Notes under the pieces: generated by a model
Databases searched by the model: none
Told to the model about the DNA's origin: nothing
Seen by the model: the letters and a program-made list of their open reading frames with translations, nothing else
Program-made: the position numbers and the translations under genes
Assembly (NCBI GenBank): GCA_035772735.1
Contig: JASDFA010000008.1
Span: 3,826,501-3,890,500 of the forward strand
DNA length: 64,000 bases
Source of the DNA: Datura wrightii
Taxonomy: Eukaryota > Streptophyta > Magnoliopsida > Solanales > Solanaceae
Direction of reading: 5' to 3'
Part shown: piece by piece, positions 47,120-57,660 of the stretch
Position numbering within the stretch: position 1 is the stretch's first letter
Layout of the letters: each line of letters begins with the position of its first letter

Positions 47120-49570
47120 CTGGAAAGAGACAAGGAGCTGGTGGATTCACACTTAGAGTCGGAAAGACAATTCCATCGTCAAAGGAGAGAAGCTCTAGAG
47201 AGAAAGCTGCAGTTGCTCGGACAGACAATCCTGAAGCAACAATAGAATCCACCCATTGTAAGGGCAGTGTTAGTTCCCGAGGAAATGGCAGCTAGGCCGG
47301 TTCGCGAAGTGGCAATCCCACATGCTAACAACGTTACATCTAGCATTAGCAAACCTGAGCCGGGAGGGAGGTTCGAGCTTAAACAGAATATGGTGCAATT
47401 GCTGCACACCAGCGGGCAATTCACAGGTATCCCTCACGAGGATCCACAACAATATCTCCAAAACTTTTTGGAGATAAGTGACACTTACATCTAAGCTGGA
47501 GTGTCATCCGATTACGTCAGGCTTACATTGTTCCCATTTTCACTTTTGGGAGAAGCAAAGAGATGGCTGAAAGCTGAGCCACTTAATTCCATCACTACTT
47601 GGGATGATCTTGCAAAGAAATTCTTGATACGGTTCTTTCCATCTGGTAAAACAGCAGACTTAGAAGTCAAATTCTAAGTTTTAAACAAAGAGAGGGGGAG
47701 AATCTGTATCAAGCTTGGGAATGATTCAAATCTATGTTGCGGGATTGTCCTCATCATCACCAATCCAATGATGTGCTGGTGCATACTTTCATAGAGGGTT
47801 TGGAACCCCACACAAAAATCTTGCTAGACTCGGCAGCTGGGGGACAAGCATTAGAAAAAACTTATGAGGAACTGTATACTTTGTTGAACCATATTTCGCA
47901 GGGAAATCCAGAGTGGAATGCGGACTCTTCTAGAGGAGGAACAAGGAAAGCGGCAGGAGTCTTGGAAGTGGATGGTTTTACAGCTATCGCTGCACAGATA
48001 GCTACGTTACAGACTCAACTCAATTCCCACTTCAGCAATATGAGCATGAATAAGTCTCAAGCCCCAGTGAATGTATTGCAGCAAATTTGGTGTGAAGTGT
48101 GCGGCAGTAATGAACACTCAGCTGAGTGTTGTGGTGCAAATCCTGATTCAGTGAACTTTGTTAGTAATGTACAGAGAAATAATCACCAACATTATGGCAA
48201 CAAGTACAACTCTAATTGGAGGAGTCACCCGAATTTCTCTTGGGGTAGTAACAACCATCAAGGGCAGAGTTCGAGTTAGGGAGCGCAGAGAAATCAAGAA
48301 GGGCAGCAGAACTATCAGTCGCAATACAGAAGCAACAATGCACCTCCTCCACCACCATCACCCAGCATCGAGGAAATGTTCAAAATGATGATAGCTAACC
48401 AAGCTCAATTGTAGGCTGACTATGTGAAATTGGCAGCCGATGTAAAGAACAATCAGTTAGCTACAAAGGCATTGGAGTACCAGTTTGGGCAACTAGCTGG
48501 AGCTCAGAACACCAGGCCGAGAGGAGGACTTCCGAGTGACACTGACCCCAACCCCAAGCAAGTGAATGCAGTGACCACAAGGAGTGGTTTACAACTCAAG
48601 GAGGTGGAACCAGAAAGACCACCGCAGCAGTTGGGAGCAGTGGAGAATGAGAGGGAACACAATGATGATAGGGGGAAGGAGAAGGAAGCTGAACCAAAAA
48701 GACCACCACCCCCGTTCCCTCAAAGATTAAAGAAACACAAGGAGGAAGCGTGTTTCAAAAAGTTCATGGAGGTGCTTAAACAGGTACACATTAATTTACC
48801 TCTTGTTGATGTTTTGCAGGGAGTGTCGAAGTACGCAAAATATATCAAGGACATCGTGGAGAATAAAAGCAGATTGACGGAGTACGCTACGGTGGAGCAT
48901 ACAGAGGAGTGCACTTCCCGAATATAAAATAGGTTGCCCACAAAGCTCAAAGACCCTGGGAGCTTTACAATTAAACTTACAATCGGGCAGAGTATCCGAG
49001 CTCATGGATTATGTGATTTGGGAGCGAGCATTAACTTGATGCCGACTTCGGTATTCAAGAAATTGGGGCTAGGTAGTCCTAGACCAACGACAGTGATCTT
49101 GCAACTAGCGGATCGTTCTTTGGCCAGACCAGATGGCATTGTGGAGGACGTGCTGGTGCAAGTGGGCTCCCTTATCTTCCCGGTAGACTTTGTTGTGCTA
49201 GATTTTGAGCCGGATGCAGAAGTCCCATTTATTTTGGGACGTCCTTTCTTGGAAATTGGGAAAGCGCTGATTGATGTAGCTGCAGGGCAGCTAACCATGC
49301 GGGCACACGAGAAGGTGGAGGTATTTGATGTGTACAAGGCCACGAAGCTTCCGGCCGTGTATGAGGAACTCTCAGTGATCAACGTGCTTGATCGAGCAAA
49401 TATTGCTCAAAATGTTGATTCGCGAGAGCCAGTGGGAAAACCACCGGTGAAAGACCCCCAAAAATTGGAATCGTGGCAAGAAGATTGAAGAGCCATGTTC
49501 CTAATGTAAGTAGTACTGGGGTGAGGACGGTAGTCGAGAGAAGACGTCCGTCACCCTAGAGGATGACTAA
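47120..49570 (+). pseudogene. B2 gag-protease with pol C-terminal tail, broken
   Basis: The layout is the same as in B1, starting at CTG (47120). It is interrupted by TAG at 47243, TAA at 47492 and a one-base deletion near 47655, then TAG at 48277, TAG at 48412 and a stop near 48925. The capsid region is RLTLFPFSLLGEAKRWL. The CCHC knuckle is complete here (CEVCGSNEHSAECC, about 48095-48132). The protease frame 48934-49488 carries CDLGASINLMP and FILGRPFL. After it, an out-of-frame stretch encodes YWGEDGSREKTSV and ends with TAA at 49568, the same pol-like tail as in B1. The protease joins this tail directly, so RT, RNase H and integrase are missing. Confidence 0.88.
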
Positions 49571-49610
49571 GCTTCAATAACGTCGAGCCACAACGGTAAA
49601 TCAGGCACTG

Positions 49611-49628
49611 CACGGGAGGCAACCCATG
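49611..49628 (+). other. B2 post-stop hairpin motif
   Basis: CACGGGAGGCAACCCATG, 40 nt after the tail stop codon. The same loop AGGCAA as B1, with one stem mismatch (C-A). Confidence 0.8.
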
Positions 49629-49842
49629 AAATTATTGTAATAATTGAGTAGAACTAGTAGAAAAGAAAAAAAATATAGAAAAATAAAAATAAAAACAAAA
49701 ATTGTGTTTTATGTTGAAATCTATGAATTCTAACCAATTTCTTGTTGTGAGATGAATTTCAGGTTGAACGGAGGGCAAAAATGCAAAGGATCACAAAGGA
49801 AAAATCGAGGTGAGAAAAATAATAAAAAGTGGCAAAACAGTG

Positions 49843-50015
49843 AGCCTGCGCGATGGCTCCGTGTCACGGAGGAAGGCCTCCGCGTTACCCTCCGTGACAC
49901 GTTGAGGTGTAATTCTGGAATTTTTAAAATTCCAGAACACCTCCGCGTTGGCTCCGTGTCACGGAGGGGGTGCTCCGCGTTACCCTCCATGACACGTTAA
50001 GGCTTTAATTGCGAC
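49843..50015 (+). promoter_or_regulatory. Internal GC-rich word cluster upstream of ORF2 (B2)
   Basis: CTCCGTGTCACGGAGG occurs twice, with CCCTCCGTGACACGTTG between. It is the counterpart of 29066-29235 in B1 and built of the same words as the B and C LTR promoters. Confidence 0.55.
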
Positions 50016-50198
50016 GGGTCACACCGGGTCGCCGAGTGACCCACGCAAAAATCCCCCTTTTTAACCCCGAATTCCCTCAATTTTCCCTCATTTCTCACCC
50101 CCTTCGCGACAAACACCCAAAAACTCCCCCTTCCCCAATGTGACACGGACCTAGGCACAAGTTTTCTTCAACTTTTCTTCGATTTCATCGAATTAAAG

Positions 50199-50850
50199 GT
50201 ATGTTCTTTAACTTCATCTCAATTCTTGTCAATTTTTTTGATTTTGAGCATGTGAAATGAGTAAAACTTGCCCTAATTGTAAATTGAGCTTGAATTCATT
50301 TAAGTTATTGTTGATTTATGTTCGTAGTATCATTTTGATTGTACGAACTCGATAAATACATGCTTGATCGAATTTTGGTGAAATAGGTAGCTAGGGTTAG
50401 AATTTGATTGCGAAGAAACTAAATGTGATTGAAAATGTGGAAATTAGGGGTTGGGCATGTTGGGTAAGGTGAATTGTGTTGTGCTTGATGTGAATATGCT
50501 AAATAAACGATGGGTTTTTGGGAGAATGAAATTGTTGAATTGCATAGAAATTGGTGACTTGCATAGGTTGTGTTGAGAGAAGTTTTTGCTAAGTGCTATG
50601 TGATGAAATGGTATCGATGGTGATATTTTGATTAGCTGTACGAAGTCTGAGTAGTACATAGAATTTATTCCATCGAATTCTCTGAATGCACGAGGCATGT
50701 TGTTGTTTTTTGTAAATTGGAAAGTGAGGTCTTGCCGTAATGTCGTAATTGTGGCTAAAGACTAAGTGTGGGGTGGCCTAGCTTAACCCAACCTTAGTCA
50801 AAGCTAATTTTTATTTGAATAACACTGGGACTGTCTGTTTGATTTGACAG
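50199..50850 (+). other. Candidate leader intron before ORF2 (B2)
   Basis: Donor AAAG|GTATGT and acceptor TTTGACAG, matching the B1 sites at 29421 and 30092. It contains AAGTGTGGGGTGG at 50764-50776. Confidence 0.45.
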
Positions 50851-50855
50851 GAATA

Positions 50856-52076
50856 ATAGCAGGCAGGCAAGACAAAGGAAAAGGGTGCATCTATATCGAG
50901 CGCCGGAGGAAAAGAATTAGACTGGGAACAGCAGTCCCAGCAGTACCAGCGGTTCCGCGCGGCCAACCCCATCAATACGGAACCCGATGGGTGACAGACG
51001 AAGGGAAGAAATGGTACACAAAGCATAAGGAGAACAAATACTTCCCCAAGGAGAACATTGCAAGGGAGCCGTTAGCACAGGAATTCCCCAGAATTGTACA
51101 CCGGATTGACGCTGCTGGGCTGAACTTCATCTTTGAAGAGCCCAAGGAGTGCAATCTACACCTGATTCGGGAGTTCTACGCCGACTGGAACCCGACACTC
51201 TACAGTCACACCGTCAAGATAAGGGGGCAGGTAGTCACCTTTGAGCCCTATAAGCTTAATGCCATTTTGGGGGTGCGGGACATAGACGCCCATGTACTCC
51301 GGCAGTTGAACATCACTCCACCATATGCGGATATTAGACGCACTCTGTGTGGAGCCCGTTCTACAGCACGGTGGAGCAGGCATAAGGAGAGGGGCTACCA
51401 TCAGACGCTGCCTTACTCTCAAATGAACAGGGAAGCCAGAATTTGGCTTAAGATCGTGTGTTCATGCCTAATCCCAGGGGTGCACATGATAGATGTCACA
51501 CGAGATCATGTGTGCTTGGTCTACGCCCTGATGAAAGGGCTGGAGATTAATGTTGGGGAGGTGATTATCTCCACCATGAAGAGAGCCCGTTTGCATCAAG
51601 GGCACAAGTACGGGTTTGGTGGCTTGTTGACCACGTTCCTGAGGGGCCTGGATATTGAGGAAGAGGCCCTGAACTACATCCTGCAGATGGAGAAGCGTGT
51701 CTTGGACGTCACCAAAACTAAGGCACCCGACACCACTCATGGGCCAGTTCTCACATTAGCCGAGCGACATGCTCGGGATGATCAGTATATGGCCCGCATG
51801 TTCGGGATGCAAATTCTACAATTGCGCATAGGCGGGAGGCCAGCAACAGAAGATGAGCTGTGGCAGCTCAAGTTGGACTACCCCTTCGGCGAAAATGCCA
51901 GGGCTCTATGCCGAGTGGGGACAACTTTTGTGGAGCCCGTTGATGATGATGTCCCCACAGACGAGGAGACACGCCGCGATGACTCAGATGTTGAGTCAGA
52001 TGAGGCTAGCGGGGGTACTTCGGATATGGGGGACGAGGCAACCGCACCTGACGGGGAAGTGGAATACTTCGATTGA
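50856..52076 (+). CDS. B2 ORF2: putative plant transposon protein, open for about 410 codons
   Basis: This is the longest open frame outside chromovirus C. The codon matching the B1 start ATG is ATA (50856), so translation from there is doubtful; the frame itself is open from 50844. Compared with B1, a one-base gain and a one-base loss change about 15 residues near the N-terminus (GCIYIERRRK in place of a Ser/Gly-rich stretch). The rest aligns without gaps until the acidic tail. Main blocks: NIAREPLAQEFPRIVHRID, LNFIFEEPKECNLHLIREF, YADWNPTLYSHTVKIRG, LCGARSTARWSRHKERGY, GGLLTTFLRGLDIEEEAL and an Asp/Glu-rich C-terminus. No catalytic motif is recognised. The family name (Transposase_32-like) is from memory; the role in the element is unknown. 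Confidence 0.75.
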   Translation: MAGRQDKGKGCIYIERRRKRIRLGTAVPAVPAVPRGQPHQYGTRWVTDEGKKWYTKHKENKYFPKENIAREPLAQEFPRIVHRIDAAGLNFIFEEPKECNLHLIREFYADWNPTLYSHTVKIRGQVVTFEPYKLNAILGVRDIDAHVLRQLNITPPYADIRRTLCGARSTARWSRHKERGYHQTLPYSQMNREARIWLKIVCSCLIPGVHMIDVTRDHVCLVYALMKGLEINVGEVIISTMKRARLHQGHKYGFGGLLTTFLRGLDIEEEALNYILQMEKRVLDVTKTKAPDTTHGPVLTLAERHARDDQYMARMFGMQILQLRIGGRPATEDELWQLKLDYPFGENARALCRVGTTFVEPVDDDVPTDEETRRDDSDVESDEASGGTSDMGDEATAPDGEVEYFD

Positions 52077-53860
52077 TCAGGGAGTTTCACCACCTACTCT
52101 TGTGCTATGCTGAATTTAGTGAACACTAGGGACAGTGTTCAATTTAAATGTGTGGTGGGAGTAGTTAGGTGTTGGTTGTTTTGTTGTTGTTTATGTTTAT
52201 GTTTTGTTGTGATGCCTGAAAAAAATTGTGACACTGTGATTTCGGTGTTTATGTTTTGTATTGTAATTCGGTATTGTAATTAATGTGAATCTGTTGTGTG
52301 TTGTATGGAGTTGTTGTTAGCTAGTTGTGTAAATATTTTTGTTTTATCGAAATTATCGATATTTTTAAAATGTTTAGTTGAAATATTTTTATAATTGGGT
52401 TTCTCGGCGTTTGTTTTCGGTGCTTTTACCGAGAATAGTCCCATTGAACCGAAGTCGTAAATAGTGACCATTCCCTATGATGGATGGATGAAGACCATCT
52501 TAAGGGAAATGTAGTCGATAGGAGTAGATTCTTTGTTCTTTTTAATTTTTTCTTTTGTTTGTTTGTATCCCAAATGTGTCGTTACCTTATGGTTCGAAAT
52601 TCTTGTTGCGTGTTGTACATGGTATTTAGAATGCAAAGGTGATTCGTATGAAAGCATGCAACTTTGTAAACATGTTGAGAAACCTAGACCATAGAGTTTG
52701 ATTCAGTGTGATTGAGGCTTAATTTTCGAATTCTTGTAATTAGCTGATTGAAGAGTCTGTAAATATGTCTTGAGTTGAGCATGTGCAATGAGTGTGTGGT
52801 GAGGTTTCGATTCTTCCATGCTATTGTGAAGTGTCTAGAACTTTCCTGGTGTGTGTACGAAACGAAATGATGGATGTGTATTGTAGGAAACGATGTAGGC
52901 ATTTCTTTGATTTAACTGAAAGTTTTTTTTCATTATCGTACCTACCTTGAATGTACATCCTAGTTAGCCCATTGAGCCTTTAGCCTATTATTTTCTTGTG
53001 TCGAAAAGGTACAAACACGAGCTTAACCCCTTCTTTTCATTATCCGTGAATTTGATCCTAAACTCTTAAGTGCTCAAGAAAAATAATTTTCCCATAGTGT
53101 CAAGGAGTGAAAAGTGTGAAAAAGAAAGGAAAAGCGAAAGTGGTGAAAGTAAAGAAAAGGTCAAAGGTGCACGTTCCGAATTTAATGAAATGAAGATGTA
53201 TAACTAATCTTTGTTATTAAGTCGAGTGTGCTTAAAGAAATGGGAACAAAAATAAAGAAAGGCTTCAAGAAAGGGGAGGATGAAGGAAGAAACAATGCCC
53301 ATAGTGTGGTGGGATGTATTGAAAAGCGCTTAAGGGTGCTAGTTGTTATTATTGGTTAGCCCAGTATGTACTAGTTCCTTAGCTTACATTACAACCCGTT
53401 AAGTCCTACGTGATCTTACATCACTATCCTTATATTAGTGGAGTAATAAACTAGAGGCAAGCTTATGGGTCATGACATGATGCATGTGAGTTCTTTGGGA
53501 GAGAGAGAGAAATCGTGTTCATATGCCCCTTCATATAATGTTTTTGAGATCATATGATTGAAAAAGGGGAAATTCTCTTGTGTTGTGAGGGCACATGCTT
53601 GATGAGAGATTTAATTTGGTGTCAGATGTCTTGATCAGCTGATTTGCATGAGTTTGCCGAGATTGAGAGTCGACTCTTGAGTCTAGGAGGTTTTAATGTG
53701 TTGAATGTCAGTGTATTGATGGGGCTATGCATGTTTTCTTGATGATTTGCTATGTAAATAATCGGTATAATCGTAGCTTGAATTGTCGAGCCAAAGTAGC
53801 TATGATTGGGTGTCAATTGCATGAGATGTGAGATTTTTGTTCGAAGACGAACAAGGTTTT
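52077..53860 (+). other. B2 3' non-coding spacer
   Basis: Closely matches B1 31319-33106. The purine-tract-like copy after ORF2 is decayed (52146-52159). Shared blocks are CTAGAACTTTCC (52835-52846) and GCAAGCTTATGG (53458-53469). No credible gene. Confidence 0.7.
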
Positions 53861-53874
53861 AAGTGTGGGGTAAG
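53861..53874 (+). other. B2 polypurine tract
   Basis: AAGTGTGGGGTAAG, directly before the LTR start TGATCTTGGGC. Confidence 0.87.
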
Positions 53875-55131
53875 TGATCTTGGGCAGAATTATATTTGGG
53901 AGAAATCGGGAATGGACTCGGAAGCGAGCAGTGGAAAAGGCCAAGGAAATGCAGAAAATTAAGGGGCTCCATAATGGAGCTGTGTCACGCTGCCATCGCG
54001 GAGGCATTCTGCCCCGGATGATTAAAATAGGCCAAGTTCCAGTGAAGGTGCGCGTTAGTGCCGTGGCACGTTGGCTAAGCCACGCATTGCACGTCGTGGC
54101 ACATTGGGCGTAATTAGCTGGACGACTGGATTCTAATAAGGGTCTGCGTTTGTGGCGTGTCACGGAGGCAGTGCTCCATGATGCACTCCGTGACACGTTG
54201 CTTGTTATTCCGGGAAATATTCCCACTGGTATAAATAGCACACTTAGGTTTATTTTTAATTATTCTGACTTAGTTGAGCAAGAACATGGGTTACAAGCAG
54301 TTGAGGGGACGAAATTCTTAGGGTTCTTCTCTATCTCCTTCTTTCTTACTTCAATTATTTGTATGATTTACACTCATCTAACGATGTTTATTCCACAAAT
54401 GAGTGGCTAAATTCACTTCTTGCTCAGGTTAAGAACATTTGTAGTGGAATGTAATTATTGATCATTTTGGTTTTTCATCTTTTCTTCTATGGTTATTCTA
54501 TTAATTCTTGTTCTTACTGCATTGATGTTTGGCCAATATTAATGTATATCTAAAAAATCCGGTTTGCGCTTGAAAGAGAAAGAAATTGGAAAGTTGTGAA
54601 TTGATAGGATATGATCTCTTCTTGGTTTGGGAAAATTGAGAATTGATTTACCTTCAGAATAGAAATATATCTAAAAGTCGTATTAGTCAATTAAGGAATC
54701 GGTTTCATATGGCTAGAACATGAATTTCTTCTTATCACAGAAATGTAGGTGGAAGGTTCATGATTCTTAAGTTGGGTTAAATACGAGAGTTTTAATCCAT
54801 AGGCAATAATTCTTGACTAGCAACCGAAGGAAAGATTAACCAATTTGTGTCAATAAATTGCTTCCCTGCATGTTCGTTTTAGCCTCAGCATGCTCATTAC
54901 TATAGTTCAGACTCAATTTGCACATTTGTTTTAGATTAGTATAAATTAGGAAACAAACTCCCAAAATCTTCTTGAAACTGTTGTCTGCATTATTAGAGTT
55001 AGAGTCTATTAACACTTGGTTCGATTATTACCTTGGTCCAGTCCCTGTGGGATCGATACTTACTACTCTAGCCATTTTACTACTTGTTCGACCACGTACA
55101 CTTGCGTGTAGGCATTTCGAACCACCGAACA
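53875..55131 (+). repeat. B2 3' LTR (1257 bp) with internal deletion
   Basis: It matches the 5' LTR except that about 156 bp (the equivalent of 45596-45751) is missing near its start. Promoter words are at 53963-54205 and TATAAATA at 54230-54237. Followed by the duplication CTCCA (55132-55136). Confidence 0.93.
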
Positions 55132-55136
55132 CTCCA

Positions 55137-56536
55137 CAATATTCAAATTTCGAGTTCATAACATATGATGTATAACATAGAGTCATGTAGGATCCATAGG
55201 TCCAATTCATAATTTAACATGTATACATTGATTCATATATTCTAGATTTACGGAAATCCCATATAATTAACTCATACCTTAAACATGTACAATGAGGTCA
55301 TGGTAGAAGAATATATTTATTTCGTGGAACCCATTTCAAAATTTACTCCAATCCATGAAGAAGATTCGATAATTATTTCGTTATCATAAGTTTACCTCAT
55401 ACCCAAAACCTTTATATCGAAAATATAATGAAAACATATACATACTTCCCATTGAACAAACCTATAAGTTCTAATCTCATCTAAAACATATTTATCAAAA
55501 CATACATTCTAGTTTTTAATGAAATTCTTACGATCTTCACATATTTTAGATATGGATACAAGTTTTGGGTATAATCAAGTGAACAATAACGAAATCCCAA
55601 TCAAAGTTTTAAGCTATCTCATGGAGGAAATTCTATAATCATGCATTTTCGTCATTAAGTACATAATTCAAGATATTAAAAATTATCCCATAAGCGTAAA
55701 TGACTTTTAACCCTAATGGGTTTTAGAATTCATTGAAGACATAGAAGAAATCCTCCAAAAATCAAAATCCTAGATCATGCTTTTCTACAACAAGAGATTC
55801 GGGTTTTGAATAAAAAGTTTAGGGAACAAGGATGGAAGGATATCCTTGTTGAAAGACCCACATACCTGATTAAGAGAAATCCTACTTGAACTTGCATCTT
55901 GTAGCCTTGAGGAAATCCTTGATGAATCCTTGAGTCTTGAGAGAGAGGAGGAAGAAGAGTTTGAGAGTAACTTTTGATAGAATGAAGGTTTAGGCTAGTT
56001 ACCCCCTTAAAAACGTCCCATACCATACTCAAAATGATGTAGTCTAGGAGTTAGAACCATAGGATTTTAACAAAACACCCCTGAAAAACCACAGAAAAAA
56101 ATCCACCCTACCAGTCCCCACAAGGCACTCCAAGAGTCGTGGGTAGGCATGACTTGTGGGGCCAAGTCGTGGAGGATAGTGGTTGAATTTCCTTTTACTG
56201 CTCTTCTCTCCCCACGGGTCACTTGATGAGTCGTTAGGTGCACGACGACTTATCCCTTCTTCCGTGGTCTCCACTGCCTCGGGACATCACCATTAATCTC
56301 CAACATTCACCCAACGGCCGACTTAATAAGTCGTTGTCTACCTAACAACCCGTTGGGTCGTTTGTGGTCACTGAACCATGCTGCACCTCTTGACTACTCC
56401 TCACGGGTCTAACCACGACTTGTTGGGTCACCTAACGAGCCATACCACGACTTGTTCTGTGGTAAAATTTCCACCTTTTATCTGAATTCTTTCTTTAAGT
56501 TTGGAATCTGATCTTAGAAACTTTCAGGGTGTTATA
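55137..56536 (-). repeat. D left (3') LTR, second part
   Basis: It continues D after B2 and ends GGGTGTTATA. At 56100-56460 is a cluster of words such as CACGACTTGTTGGGTC and CAAGTCGTGGAGG, upstream of the inferred transcription start in element orientation. It matches 59040-60422 in the right LTR. Confidence 0.85.
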
Positions 56537-57660
56537 ATATCCCCCCTTGGAAATATTCATCCTCGAATGTTGGCTAAATATACTAAAAGGATAGGGACAG
56601 AACTGAAATCCCAAAATCGATTAGTTACAGTTAAAACCAATGGAGTATCTGACTCCAGCTGATCTTACACATCTGAACTGAATATCTAAATCATACATGC
56701 ATGCTAAGGCGTGAGAGGGACTTAAAGACATGAAACTGACATGGAAATAGATAGAACACTGAGAAGGATTCTTTCCCTCTAACTAGCACTGAGTTGAATA
56801 CTGACTGAGTCATCATTCTCAAATCGCTTTCTGATACCGAACTAGAATTCATGATACCTGGTCTAACTGAAAGTAAAGGAATCATTAGCATGAAGTATTC
56901 ATGACATCTGTAACTGAGCACAGACATGAGCTAACCTTACTCTACTAAGCTACTAAGGCAACTTCTAATGACTGAGTTCAAGCGGAACATACTGAAAAAC
57001 ATGTGTTAACACACATAGCTGGTTCATAACATGAATATGAGCGTTAAGGATTCATAGAGTAAGACTGGCATCACTGTCTGAAGCAGTTACCTAGAAATTC
57101 TGGAAATCTGCACATAGGGATGGGTATAACTTAGCTTCAATTGAAATACAAGAGAAGTGATCTGAACATGAAGGGATCGACATACTGCAACTGCTAGGGC
57201 TGGAACTCCCCTACTAGCATTCTCAAGATCCGACTTACCACACATACTTACCATCTCCCCCTTAGCTTAAAGACATCATTCTAAGGCTCTTAAATCTTTT
57301 TTTTAGGTCAGGGCTAAATTACTAACTCCTAGCTTCTCCTTCACCTCTAACACTCACTGTAAGCCTTATACTCACAACTGTTCACATCACACATTGACAA
57401 TCTCTTCTTAACAAACATCATAGGACTTCTTATTCAATACAAGGGTTATTGGCTAGCAACATGCAAAGAGTAACACAAAAAATTTATAACATACATGTGA
57501 CTACTTCTGGCAACTTGTCCTTATTCCAATGTGCTGCCAAGGCGTAGGAGCGGTTTCAACGTTGTCCGCCATTTGCACTAGATAATGCGTCCTGCTGACA
57601 TGGAAGGGTTATCGGCGCTACTGAAAAGGTGGCCGAGGCTATACTCTCGCCTCGCTTAGC
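56537..57660 (-). other. D polypurine tract and non-coding stretch
   Basis: A CCCCCCTTGG tract (minus-strand purines) follows the LTR. The wording CATCCTCGAATG is of the same type as beside the C tract (18541-18551). No gene up to the gag end at 57661. Confidence 0.65.

Larger units (their letters stand above)
45575..55131 (+). mobile_element. B2: pol-less Athila-type element, full length (9.56 kb)
   Basis: Complete from LTR to LTR with a perfect CTCCA duplication (45570-45574, 55132-55136). The order is: 5' LTR, intact tRNA-Asp primer site, gag-protease, hairpin, GC-rich cluster, candidate intron, ORF2, spacer, purine tract and 3' LTR. It has the same plan as B1. It is inserted in the left LTR of D. 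Confidence 0.95.
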
